Shown piece by piece: positions 1-6,894 of a stretch of 10,885 nucleotides of DNA (position 1 is its first letter; each line of letters starts with the position of its first letter). The position numbers were made by a program, and so were the translations under genes. The notes under the pieces are model-generated. The model made no database searches and had not been told where the DNA came from. It was given only the letters and a program-made list of their open reading frames with translations. This DNA comes from Gemmataceae bacterium (GTDB lineage Bacteria > Planctomycetota > Planctomycetia > Gemmatales > Gemmataceae): contig JADLBT010000302.1 in assembly GCA_020847555.1 (NCBI GenBank), positions 1 through 10,885 on the forward strand, written 5' to 3'.

Positions 1-13
1 ACCCGTGGGCTTT
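1..13. repeat. Edge of a palindromic repeat copy in the glycosyltransferase gene
   Basis: ACCCGTGGGCTTT is identical to 2111-2123 in the MFS copy, and its last 12 bases match 10809-10820. In both genes the minus-strand frame reads SPR across it, so the element lies in the same orientation and frame. Most of the copy lies beyond the window, so its full structure cannot be seen. Confidence 0.5.
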
Positions 14-578
14 GGGGCAAGTCTTCCTCCTCCAGCGCCCGGAAGAAGAACAGCAGCGACGCGGTCACCCAGGCGACCTGCACCATGTCGATCTCGGCGG
101 ACGGCGCCTTGTCGAGCCACATGAACCCGACCGGCACCAGCAGCGCCGCGACCAGGCCGGCGAGGCGCCCGAGTTGCCGCGCGAAGTACCAGTAGAACAG
201 GAACACCACTGCCGTCGCCGCCAGGGCCGATGGCAGCCGCGCCGTCCACTCGGTGACGGCCCCGAACGGCAGGCTGCACAGAGCGATGGCCGCGTACATG
301 CCCGGCGGCTTGGTGAACCGCGGCTCGCCGTAGAGTGTCGGCACAATCCAGTTGCCGCTGTTGAGGAACTCGGCCGCGATGATGGCGCGCAGCCCCTCGG
401 TACGCCACAACGCGCCGGCACTCAGCCCGTAGAAGAAGAGGACCGCACACCACAGCAGGAGTAGCACGACACACAGCCGGGGGTGGTCCGCGGGAGAACG
501 CAGGGCGGACAACCACGCCCGGGCGGGGCGAATGGTCGGTTGAGTCAGGGGGGCGGGGGGTGGGGCAAGTGTGGACAC
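1..578 (-). CDS. Membrane glycosyltransferase, GT39/ArnT-like, N-terminal part (runs off window)
   Basis: The minus frame is open from a GTG at 578 to the window edge, giving 192 codons with no stop. AAGGAGG lies 7 bases before the GTG, which fixes the start; no in-frame ATG is near. After a cytosolic N-terminus comes a membrane segment (about residues 34-55). A loop follows with an acidic residue (WRTEGLR), then FLNSGNWIVPTLYGEPRFTK and PPGMY, then further hydrophobic helices. This order matches the first periplasmic loop of GT39/PMT_2 and ArnT-type enzymes, which move sugars from polyprenyl-phosphate carriers onto lipid or protein outside the membrane. Family assignment rests on this motif; donor and acceptor are unknown. 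The C-terminal two thirds are outside the window. The last visible residues, SPR, are encoded by the edge of the palindromic repeat also found inside the MFS gene, so the gene may carry an in-frame insertion. Confidence 0.8.
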   Translation of the reverse strand, partial: MSTLAPPPAPLTQPTIRPARAWLSALRSPADHPRLCVVLLLLWCAVLFFYGLSAGALWRTEGLRAIIAAEFLNSGNWIVPTLYGEPRFTKPPGMYAAIALCSLPFGAVTEWTARLPSALAATAVVFLFYWYFARQLGRLAGLVAALLVPVGFMWLDKAPSAEIDMVQVAWVTASLLFFFRALEEEDLPQSPR

Positions 579-635
579 CCGGCAGCCTCCTTGCCGCGGC
601 GAGCGACTCGTCCATGATCCAGTGAATACGGGTGG

Positions 636-641
636 ATTGTA
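636..641 (-). promoter_or_regulatory. Candidate -10 box for the glycosyltransferase gene
   Basis: Read on the minus strand this is TACAAT, close to the sigma-70 -10 consensus, in an otherwise GC-rich stretch. A start just downstream would give a leader of about 50 bases before the GTG at 578. No convincing -35 lies 16-18 bases upstream, so the call is weak. Apart from this and the box near 777, nothing is recognisable in the 288-base gap 579-866. Confidence 0.25.
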
Positions 642-776
642 CCAGCGATCTGAAGTAGGAGGGAATGGCAATTTGGGCGTTCGCGCGCGGTTTTCGGTCG
701 GGGTCACATGGGCGGCGTTCGACGCCTCACGGGCCGCATGCTGGAATGCCACGCTGGAGACACGAGAGAGAAGCCA

Positions 777-782
777 TATAAA
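777..782 (+). promoter_or_regulatory. Candidate -10 box for the small exported protein
   Basis: TATAAA sits in the only A/T-rich patch upstream of the gene at 867 (CCATATAAAATCTATGC). Transcription from here would give a leader of about 80 bases. No clear -35 is seen, so this is a composition-based suggestion. Confidence 0.25.
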
Positions 783-866
783 ATCTATGCACCCGAGGGG
801 CGCAGGGCTCTCGCAACCGCCATCCCATCACCGGCCCGCGCGTCCCAGGGACAGGAGGATCTTATC

Positions 867-1292
867 ATGACTCGGTTCGCGTTGCCGCTCGTCGTCCTGT
901 CGCTGGCGGCGGTTCTCTGGCCCGCTGCGGCCGCTCAACAGGGCGCCCTGAAGCCGCTCCGGGAGTGGCGCGGCTCTGTGATGGACGAAGCGCTGATGAA
1001 GCAGGCACCCGCCGGGCAGGCGATCGCAAACGAGAAGACGTTCGCCGCCCTGTGGAAGGCGTGGGAGCCGGAGAAGAAGGTGCCGGAAGTTAATTTCCAG
1101 AAGGAGTTGGTGCTGGTCGCCGCGACGCGCGGGAGCCGGCTGAACCTCAGCACCCGCCTGACGGAGGGCGGCGACCTCAAGGCGGCGGCGCTCTCCACGC
1201 GCGACCTGCGCCCGGGCTTCCGCTACCACATCATTGTGATCCCGCGCGAGGGCGTCAAGACAGTGAACGGCAAGCCGCTCGCGGGCGGCTGA
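867..1292 (+). CDS. Small exported protein, weakly PrcB-C-domain-like
   Basis: The protein is 141 aa. The start is ATG 867, preceded by AGGAGG with about 8 bases of spacing. The same frame is open further upstream, but only this start gives a signal peptide: residues 1-23 are hydrophobic and end in AAA before QQG, a signal peptidase I type site. The mature part has a helical stretch (NEKTFAALWKAWEP, 56-69), then a strand-rich half with VNFQKELVLVAATRGSRL (75-92) and YHIIVIPREGV (120-130). The order 'W..W, then V.F.KE.VL' recalls the PrcB C-terminal-like fold found in many small secreted bacterial proteins; this is by-eye similarity only. It is convergent with the MFS gene, about 100 bases from its stop. 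Function is unknown, and the presumed location is periplasm or cell surface. Confidence 0.8.
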   Translation: MTRFALPLVVLSLAAVLWPAAAAQQGALKPLREWRGSVMDEALMKQAPAGQAIANEKTFAALWKAWEPEKKVPEVNFQKELVLVAATRGSRLNLSTRLTEGGDLKAAALSTRDLRPGFRYHIIVIPREGVKTVNGKPLAGG

Positions 1293-1395
1293 GCGTCTGT
1301 CGGGCGCTATTGGCGCTCCGCGAGAAGAAGGCCGACCGATTGGATGCCTTCAGAGCGCATCGGAAGCGCGTCAGCGAGTTTCGCGCGACCCCTGC

Positions 1396-2868
1396 TCAGC
1401 CGACCATGGACTCCTCCGCATCGATGCGCAGCCAGCACAGCGCTCCAACCACGAGGGTCACGGCGTACACGTACAGCACCACGTCCCACGCCCATGCGCG
1501 CTCCGCCGGGTTGAAGTGCCCGGCGGGGTCGCGCGGTGACAGCCCGCTGAGCACATACCCCGCCAGCACCGGCGACAGCGACGCTCCCACCGCCGCCACC
1601 ATGTTCATCACGCCGAACACCGTCCCCACGAAGCGCCCGCCAGCGTCGGTACAGACGGCCCAGTGCGCCGCCAGCGCCAGGTCGGCCATGAACGCCGACG
1701 CGGCGATGAAGACCAGTGCCAGCGCCGGCTGGTCCATCAGCGCTCCGCACAGGAGCAGCACCCCGCCGCCGCCCTTGCCGACCATGCCCATGGTGCGCCG
1801 CCCCCAGCGCCGGCTGCCGGTGCGGCGCACGAGCAGGTCGGTCAGCACGCCCCCGAGCACGCACCCGACCGCCCCGCACACCATCGGCAGGCCCGCCACC
1901 CAGCCCCACGTCGCCTTCGGGACGCCGTGCCGGTCCTGCAGGTACTCCGGGAAGCGCGTGAAGTACAGGTACACGACGAACGCGCTGCAGAACGCCGACA
2001 GCGAGTAGGCCCACAGGTTCGGGCTGGTCAGCATCGCCGCCCACGGCGTCTTGAAGCCCACGGGTGGCGCCCCGTGGGTGTCGTGGTGAGAACTCGACCC
2101 ACGGGGCGCCACCCGTGGGCTTTCGTGCTCACCCCGGATCAGCGCCAGTTCGGCGGCGTTGACCGACGGGTGGTCGGCCGGCGAGTTGCGGAACCATCGG
2201 GCGAACAGGATCGCCCAGATCACCCCCAGCGACCCGAACACCCAGAAGGTGACGCGCCACCCCATCCCGGGCCACAGATGCTCGTTCACCACCCCGGCGA
2301 CGAGGATGGTCGCGCCCGACGCCATCCCCCCGCCCAGCCGCCCGGCCGTCGCCACGACCCCCTGAGCCAACCCGCGCTCCTGGGCCGGGAACCAGGCCGA
2401 CGAACTCTTCGCCAGGTTCGGGTACGCCCCCGCCTCCGCCGCCCCGAACAGGAAGCGCACCAGCAGCAGCACCAGGAACCCGTCGAGCAGCAGCGGCACC
2501 GCCAGCCCGAACAGATCAAGCTGATGCCCGCTGTCGAGGATGAAGTGCTGGACGCACCCGGTCAGGGCCGTGAACAACGACCAGCACAGCACGATGCGCA
2601 GCAGCACGCGGCGCGGCCCGTAGCGGTCGCCCCACGCTCCGCTCGGGATCTCGAACAGCATGTACCCGATCGTGAACGCGGTGAACATCCATCCGCGCTG
2701 CACGTCGCTCAGTCCCAGCTCGGCGCCGATCGCGCCGGCCGACTCGGCAATGCAGATCCGGTCGAGGTAGAGGATCAGCGACAGGGCGGCGGCGTAGGTC
2801 AGGAACAGCCAGCGCGCCCGCGTCGGCCGCTGGAGGAGGAGAAGCGAGTCCGGCTGGCCCATGTGCAT
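1396..2868 (-). CDS. MFS transporter, anion:cation symporter (ACS)-type
   Basis: The protein is 490 aa from ATG 2868; a second ATG at 2862 gives 488 aa and cannot be excluded, as neither has a strong Shine-Dalgarno. The frame stays open to 3198, but that would cover the divergent ABC gene. The first helix carries YLDRICIAES (34-43). Next come motif A GAWGDRYGPRR (77-87) and RFLFGAAEAGAYPNLA (138-153) followed by WFP, the hallmarks of the ACS family (sugar-acid, phthalate and related organic anion uptake). A second motif A-like stretch (GGVLTDLLVRRTG, 339-351) opens the C-terminal half. The family normally has 12 helices and the length fits. Two additions stand out: a hydrophobic insert between helices 3 and 4 (about 108-131), and residues about 249-272, which are encoded by an inverted repeat in the central cytoplasmic loop. 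Substrate cannot be told from sequence. Confidence 0.88.
   Translation of the reverse strand: MHMGQPDSLLLLQRPTRARWLFLTYAAALSLILYLDRICIAESAGAIGAELGLSDVQRGWMFTAFTIGYMLFEIPSGAWGDRYGPRRVLLRIVLCWSLFTALTGCVQHFILDSGHQLDLFGLAVPLLLDGFLVLLLVRFLFGAAEAGAYPNLAKSSSAWFPAQERGLAQGVVATAGRLGGGMASGATILVAGVVNEHLWPGMGWRVTFWVFGSLGVIWAILFARWFRNSPADHPSVNAAELALIRGEHESPRVAPRGSSSHHDTHGAPPVGFKTPWAAMLTSPNLWAYSLSAFCSAFVVYLYFTRFPEYLQDRHGVPKATWGWVAGLPMVCGAVGCVLGGVLTDLLVRRTGSRRWGRRTMGMVGKGGGGVLLLCGALMDQPALALVFIAASAFMADLALAAHWAVCTDAGGRFVGTVFGVMNMVAAVGASLSPVLAGYVLSGLSPRDPAGHFNPAERAWAWDVVLYVYAVTLVVGALCWLRIDAEESMVG
2054..2122. repeat. Palindromic repeat copy inside the MFS gene
   Basis: Two 26-base arms (2054-2079 and 2097-2122) are exact reverse complements, separated by 17 bases. 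Each arm is itself nearly palindromic, with GCCCACGGG on one side and CCCGTGGGT on the other. The unit keeps the MFS frame open and encodes the hydrophilic residues of the central loop. A similarly built copy lies at 10750-10820, and the window starts inside a third. Confidence 0.85.
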
Positions 2869-2891
2869 CTCGGTAAATGGAGGGCGGTCGC

Positions 2892-2935
2892 TATGATGGT
2901 AAGAGAAGTGCAGGCCGAGAGCGAACGTTTTTCGC
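2892..2935 (+). promoter_or_regulatory. Candidate promoter/operator between the MFS and ABC permease genes
   Basis: The 85-base divergent gap must hold both promoters. TATGAT (2892-2897) is a fair -10 for the plus-strand permease, giving a leader of about 50 bases; no good -35 is seen. Downstream, GCGAA-CGTTT-TTCGC (2921-2935) is a 5-base perfect inverted repeat that could be an operator half-site pair or a small leader hairpin. It does not resemble the longer AT-rich Zur or Fur boxes. Confidence 0.3.
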
Positions 2936-2953
2936 ACCGAGGAGAGTTCTGCC

Positions 2954-3988
2954 GTGGTTGCGCAGCTGAACGCCTGGATCCACGCGATCGCCGACTTCTG
3001 TCGAGATACGCTCGGCCCGGGCACGTTCCTGAGCGAGTACGTCAACGTCCGGGGGCTGCTCGCGATCCTTCTCGTGGCGCTGGTGTGCGGGGCCGTCGGG
3101 TCGCTGGTCGTCGGCAACCGCATGGCGTTCTTCAGCGATGCCCTCGCCCACTGCGCGTTCGCCGGCGTTGCCCTGGGGCTGCTGATGGGGTTCTTCACCG
3201 GCGCCGAGACGGACCACGCCTACACCCTCTGGATCACCCTCATCATGGTCGCCTTCGGGATCGTGGTGGGGATCGCCATCGCCTTTATGCGCGAGTACAC
3301 CGGACAGGCGAACGACACCATCATCGGCGTCTTCTTCGCCGGGTCGATCGGGCTGGGGGCGATCTTCTTCAAGGTCGGCGCCGGGCGCCGGTACATGTCG
3401 CCCGAGAACTTCCTGTTCGGCAACCTGGTGACCATGGCGGATGCCGAACTCCTCGTACTGCTGGCGTTGTGCGCGGTCACCGCCGCCTTCCTGTTCTGGC
3501 AGTACAACGACGTGACACTCGCGAGCTTCAGCCACAGCCTGGCGATGTCGCGGCGCGTCCGGGTGCGGCTGTGCAACTATCTGTTCATCATCTTCCTGGC
3601 CCTCATCGTCAACCTGTGCCTGAAAGTCGTTGGCGCCCTGCTCATCAACGCCCTGCTAATCGTGCCGGCGGCGACGGCCGCGCTGGTCAGCCGGAACATG
3701 CGGCAGCTGTTCTGGGCGTCCATCGGCGTGTGCCTGCTGGCCGGGGTCGGCGGTCACTGGCTGAGCTGGGAGCTGAGCATCCCGGTGATCGGGACGAATT
3801 CCTGGACCAACCCCGGCGAGGGCGGCACCATCGTGTTGCTGAGCGTGCTGCTGTTCTTCCTCGGCCTGCCGGTGCGGTCCTGGCAGCGCCGCCGCGACCG
3901 CCGCCGGGCCGCCGCGGCGCTGCAGGCGTTACAGGCGGCGCCGGCCTCCGCGACCCACCCCGTACCCGCCCGCGACGCCCTTGCGTAG
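2954..3988 (+). CDS. ABC-3 family metal-ion transporter permease (ZnuB/MntB/TroC-like)
   Basis: The protein is 344 aa from GTG 2954, with GAGGAG about 9 bases upstream. It is the membrane subunit of a Zn/Mn/Fe importer that works with a binding protein and an ATPase. About nine hydrophobic segments are visible. Family marks are GNRMAFFSDALAHCAFAGVA (54-73), FLFGNLVTM (153-161), VGALLINALLIVPAATAALV (226-245; the loop expected to contact the ATPase) and the C-terminal ELSIPVIG ... GGTIVLLSVLLFFLG. The usual length is 260-290 aa. The extra lies in an N-terminal amphipathic stretch (1-30), longer loops, and an Arg/Ala-rich cytosolic tail (309-344). No ZnuA or ZnuC partner is in the window, so it must pair with genes elsewhere or is an orphan. 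The following YcgR/YcgQ-type genes on the same strand support a metal-related locus. Which metal is not determined. Confidence 0.88.
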   Translation: MVAQLNAWIHAIADFCRDTLGPGTFLSEYVNVRGLLAILLVALVCGAVGSLVVGNRMAFFSDALAHCAFAGVALGLLMGFFTGAETDHAYTLWITLIMVAFGIVVGIAIAFMREYTGQANDTIIGVFFAGSIGLGAIFFKVGAGRRYMSPENFLFGNLVTMADAELLVLLALCAVTAAFLFWQYNDVTLASFSHSLAMSRRVRVRLCNYLFIIFLALIVNLCLKVVGALLINALLIVPAATAALVSRNMRQLFWASIGVCLLAGVGGHWLSWELSIPVIGTNSWTNPGEGGTIVLLSVLLFFLGLPVRSWQRRRDRRRAAAALQALQAAPASATHPVPARDALA

Positions 3989-4147
3989 CGGCGCCCGCCG
4001 CCCGACAATAACATCTCTCGGAGGAAACCTGCTCCCTCGCAGGGGAGGAGTGAGGGGGAGAGGTTACCGCAGTGAACCGGACGGGGCCGGCCGGCGTAGA
4101 AACCTCGGCAGGCCCGCTGACTCGTGGCGCCAGGGGCTCCTACCGCC

Positions 4148-5146
4148 GTGGACTACGACAAGCTCATCCTGATCTTCGCCGGCATCATCTATGAGGCGTT
4201 GCCGTTCATCGTTCTGGGCGTGGTCCTGGCCGGCATCCTGGAAGAGTTCGTCCCCCAGCAGATGATCGCTCGGTTCATCCCGAGCGGGCGGGCGATGCAC
4301 GTCGGAGCGGTCGGGCTGGGCGCCGTCCTCGGGCTTGTCTTCCCCATGTGCGAGTGCGGCATCATCCCGGTGATGCGCCGCCTGCTGCGCAAGGGGGTGC
4401 CGCTTAGCGTATGCACCTCGTATCTGCTCGCCGGGCCGATCATCAACGTCGTCGTGCTGACGAGCACGGCCGTGGCGTTCCAGGCGGACCCGGCGTTTGG
4501 CGGGATGGCCGGCTGGGTGCTGTGGCGGGCCGGCCTCGCCTTCGTCATCGCCGTCACGACCGGCCTGATCGTGGAGAGGCAACTCCACAAGCACGGCCGA
4601 GAGGCTCTGCTCGCCCCGATCGTCGTCCGCGAGGTGGCCCGCCACGAGGCCCACGCCGATGCCCCGCCCCAGCGACAGCCGTTCCTGCGCCGGCTGGGTA
4701 ACATCACCGAGACGGCCCTGCACGACTTCGTGGACATCATGGCCTTCCTGGTACTGGGGGCGCTGATCGCGTCGGTTGCCCGCATCCTGGTGCCGCAGAT
4801 AGGCGCCGAGCGCCTGCTGCAGGACTATCCGCTGACATCCATCCCGATCATGATGGCGTTCGCGGTCATCTTCTGCCTGTGCAGCGAGGCCGATGCGTTC
4901 GTGGCGGCCAACTTCCAGCCGGTCGGGCTGTGGCCGCCCGCGTCGAAGGTGGCCTTCCTGGTGCTCGGGCCGATGCTCGACATCAAGCTGTTGATGATGT
5001 ACACCCGCATCTTTCGGCCGCGCCTGATCGCGACCATCGTGACGGCGGTGGTGCTGCAAGTGCTGGCCTGGAGCCTGCTCGTCTACTACTTCGGCGAGAC
5101 CATCGCGGAAACGCTCATCGACGTGTTCCCGACGACAGGTGGGTAA
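4148..5146 (+). CDS. Predicted permease, YcgR/ArsP-like (PF03773, former DUF318)
   Basis: The protein is 332 aa from GTG 4148 (MDYDKLILIF), chosen because the first helix begins at once, as in relatives, and AGGGG lies about 11 bases upstream. GTG 4124 would add eight residues (MAPGAPTA) and is possible. The two-repeat layout of the family is clear. The first half has MCECGIIPVMRR (67-78) and YLLAGPIINVVVLTS (92-106). The second half has FCLCSEADAFVA (242-253) and LGPMLDIKLLMMY (273-285). A charged, His-containing cytosolic linker (about 144-190) joins them. Family members with Cys motifs export or move metal(loid) compounds (ArsP moves organoarsenicals); the YcgR branch has no settled substrate. 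It lies about 160 bases after the ABC permease and is followed by its likely partner, a YcgQ-type protein, as in Bacillus ycgR-ycgQ. That pairing supports a shared transport role. Confidence 0.85.
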   Translation: MDYDKLILIFAGIIYEALPFIVLGVVLAGILEEFVPQQMIARFIPSGRAMHVGAVGLGAVLGLVFPMCECGIIPVMRRLLRKGVPLSVCTSYLLAGPIINVVVLTSTAVAFQADPAFGGMAGWVLWRAGLAFVIAVTTGLIVERQLHKHGREALLAPIVVREVARHEAHADAPPQRQPFLRRLGNITETALHDFVDIMAFLVLGALIASVARILVPQIGAERLLQDYPLTSIPIMMAFAVIFCLCSEADAFVAANFQPVGLWPPASKVAFLVLGPMLDIKLLMMYTRIFRPRLIATIVTAVVLQVLAWSLLVYYFGETIAETLIDVFPTTGG

Positions 5147-5247
5147 GAAGCGGTTTCCAAACGCCGTGGGAGCCGGCTCCGTCCCCCGATCCGCCTTGAA
5201 CTCTCAGGGACTGGAGCCCCCTCCCACGGCGTTTGGAAACCGCTTCT
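5146..5247. repeat. Long perfect inverted repeat, miniature-element-like
   Basis: Arms 5146-5172 and 5221-5247 are perfect 27-base reverse complements (outer end AGAAGCGGTTTCC). After a 2-base mismatch they continue for six more bases (GGCTCC 5175-5180 / GGAGCC 5213-5218), leaving a 32-base loop. The left arm begins on the last base of the permease stop codon. It has no U-run typical of an intrinsic terminator and no coding capacity, so an interspersed palindromic element is the better guess. As RNA it would form a very stable hairpin between the two partner genes. Confidence 0.85.
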
Positions 5248-5291
5248 AATGGGACGAAGCGCAAGAGATCTGGCGAGTCGCCGGGCTGGTT

Positions 5292-5312
5292 CCGGCGGGA
5301 TGAACCCGCCGG
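5292..5312. repeat. Second hairpin in the permease-partner spacer
   Basis: CCGGCGGG-ATGAA-CCCGCCGG is an 8-base perfect stem with a 5-base loop. A flanking GGCGAG (5272-5277) can pair with CTCGCC (5313-5318). It lies 62 bases before the start of the His-rich protein, downstream of the long inverted repeat. A transcript covering the spacer would therefore fold twice before the ribosome site at 5360-5366. Confidence 0.6.
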
Positions 5313-5374
5313 CTCGCCGAATGCTGCTCGTCCCTGTGGCGGTGCGCCGACCGCACCGGAAGGAGGTTTCGTTC

Positions 5375-6667
5375 ATGGCCCATAGCCACGACACCGACAG
5401 CGAGAGCTATTACCTCGATCAGGTCTGCCTGGTCGGCATCTCCGCGGCCTTCGGCGGCGTCTGCCTGGCGCTTTACTACTGGCAGACGGACATGCTGAAC
5501 CTGATACTCGGCAGGCAGTTCCACCCGTTCGTGGTAATCAGCGGCTACATCCTGGTCGTCATGGCCGCGGTGCGCTCCGTCATCCTCTGGCGTCAGTCCA
5601 GTGCTCGCCATGCCCACGCCCATCACCACCACGACCACAGCCACGCTCACGCTCATCATCATCACGACCACGATCACGCCCACAGCCACGACCACGGGCA
5701 CGCCCACTGCCACCACCACACCCGCGAGGGGATCCGGGAAGGCGAGCCCGCGCTGGCGAGCGCCGCTGCCCCCCACGCGCACGGGCACGGCCACGACCAT
5801 GACCACGATCACTCGTGGGCGCCGTGGCGGTACGTCGTCCTGCTGATCCCGATCATGCTGTTCCTGCTGAACCTGCCGAACAAGGGGCTGAGCGTGGAGG
5901 GCAGCACGATCGACATGACGCGCGAGATGAGCGAGGTTACCTGGCTGATTGGGTTGGGACACGACCCACTCCAGGGGGCGGCGGCGGTGGTGGCCCGGAC
6001 CGTCGATCCGCTGGCCAAGGAGGTGCCGATCTTCATCAAGGGCGCACCGGCCACGCTCGCCGATCTGGAGCCCGGCATGCCGGTGACCGTCAAGCTGTTT
6101 CGTGACCGCCGGCTGGTGGGGGGCGAGGGGGTTGCGGAGATCCAGGCGGGCGAGGCGACCAACGGCGCCCCGTCCGGGGACGCCCTGCTTCGGACCGGGA
6201 CGATCAAGGAAGTCGAGGTTCCCCGCAAACGCCTGATCGTGACACTCCGCCAGCAGGGCAACCCCGTCGATCACCGCTACGACCTCGGTCAGGGGCCGGT
6301 GTTCGCCGTCGATTTGAAGCTGCTCGAAGCGATGGGGTTCACGAAGGATCGGCGGCAGGAGTGGGCGGGCAAGACCGTGCAGGTGGTCGGCCAGTTCGCC
6401 CCTTCCGGCAATCCGCGCGCGTTCACCCTGGCCCGCTACCGGATGCAGTGCTGCGCCGGCGATGCCGTCCAGGTGAGCGTGCCGGTGATCCTTGGGGAAG
6501 GCAGCGTTGCGAACATCCCCCCGAACCAGTGGCTCCAGGTCATTGGCCGGGTCGATTTCGTCCAGCAGCCCGGGCGCTCGGGAGAGCAGACCATCCTGCG
6601 GGTGCCGTTTGGGGATGAGGATACGGTCAAGAAAACGCCCCCTGAGCCGGACCCGTGGCTGCGCTAG
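5375..6667 (+). CDS. YcgQ-like (TIGR03943-type) membrane protein with His-rich loop and extra beta domain
   Basis: The protein is 430 aa from ATG 5375, with AAGGAGG 8 bases upstream; the open frame before it is spacer. Two helices (about 16-36 and 52-71) are followed by a loop at 79-146 packed with His and Asp (runs such as HHHHDHSH), then a third helix (152-166). The C-terminal third has [18 protein letters not shown] (355-372) and [14 protein letters not shown] (384-397), the CC-x-x-D and W-x-x-V-x-G blocks typical of YcgQ/TIGR03943 proteins that partner YcgR-type permeases. Bacillus YcgQ is under 300 aa. The excess is the His loop plus residues about 205-300 ([18 protein letters not shown] ... 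[17 protein letters not shown]), a strand-rich module resembling repeats common in planctomycete secreted proteins. The His loop is likely to bind divalent metal (inference). Membrane topology and the metal are not settled. Confidence 0.8.
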   Translation: MAHSHDTDSESYYLDQVCLVGISAAFGGVCLALYYWQTDMLNLILGRQFHPFVVISGYILVVMAAVRSVILWRQSSARHAHAHHHHDHSHAHAHHHHDHDHAHSHDHGHAHCHHHTREGIREGEPALASAAAPHAHGHGHDHDHDHSWAPWRYVVLLIPIMLFLLNLPNKGLSVEGSTIDMTREMSEVTWLIGLGHDPLQGAAAVVARTVDPLAKEVPIFIKGAPATLADLEPGMPVTVKLFRDRRLVGGEGVAEIQAGEATNGAPSGDALLRTGTIKEVEVPRKRLIVTLRQQGNPVDHRYDLGQGPVFAVDLKLLEAMGFTKDRRQEWAGKTVQVVGQFAPSGNPRAFTLARYRMQCCAGDAVQVSVPVILGEGSVANIPPNQWLQVIGRVDFVQQPGRSGEQTILRVPFGDEDTVKKTPPEPDPWLR

Positions 6668-6777
6668 AGGTCGGTCGCAGTTGTTGCGGTTACCAGCCAC
6701 GAGCGCCAGCGAACGGTCCGCCCCGCTCGCTCGCGCTCGCCTCTCCAGTTTACTCCACCCCCTGCGCCGCAACGCGC

Positions 6778-6807
6778 TTGCTCTTGACCGCCGTTCGTCG
6801 CCATAAT
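6778..6807 (+). promoter_or_regulatory. Candidate promoter ahead of the three-paralogue cluster
   Basis: TTGCTC (6778-6783), an 18-base gap and CATAAT (6802-6807) make a moderate sigma-70-like promoter in the one A/T-richer patch of the 227-base gap 6668-6894. A nearby TTGACC (6784-6789) is a better -35 by sequence but is only 12 bases from CATAAT. A start near 6815 would leave a leader of about 80 bases. Nothing else is recognised in this gap. Confidence 0.35.
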
Positions 6808-6894
6808 ACGCAGATGGGGTTTGAGCGGGGCCGACCCGTTTCCCCGGTAACGACCGACCACGAAGGAAGCGACATCTTGCGAGGAGGTCCGGCG

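Noticed and set aside
12..464. Plus-strand 150-codon frame opposite the glycosyltransferase
   Set aside because: The minus-strand frame from GTG 578 gives a coherent membrane protein with GT39-type motifs and a strong Shine-Dalgarno. The plus frame is Arg/Gln/Pro-rich without any domain.
665..781. 38-codon ORF with an AGGAGGG-like site just upstream
   Set aside because: It has low-complexity basic composition, no recognisable motif and no supporting context; the ribosome-like site is too close to the ATG.
7..1292. Convergent-gene terminator searched for at 1293-1395
   Set aside because: Only short GCGC stems with no T-run were found, which is not enough to call a terminator.
2869..3198. Upstream extension of the MFS reading frame to a start at 3198
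   Set aside because: It would overlap the first 245 bases of the divergent permease, and the added residues lack MFS features. The family start fits ATG 2868 or 2862.
1663..4011. A 782-codon plus-strand open frame covering the MFS gene and most of the ABC permease
   Set aside because: It spans two clear membrane-protein genes in other frames, and its Arg/Pro/His-rich translation shows no fold or motif.
4018..4062. Possible small gene after the GGAGG at 4020 in the spacer between the two permeases
   Set aside because: No start codon follows at a workable distance, and the GTG frame at 4050 has no coding character. The stretch looks like a purine-rich spacer with a weak CCTGC/GCAGG hairpin.
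5609..5812. CAC/CAT-rich tract as a tandem DNA repeat or CRISPR-like array
   Set aside because: The repetition follows His and Asp codons in one reading frame, has no regular period or spacers, and is explained by the protein loop.
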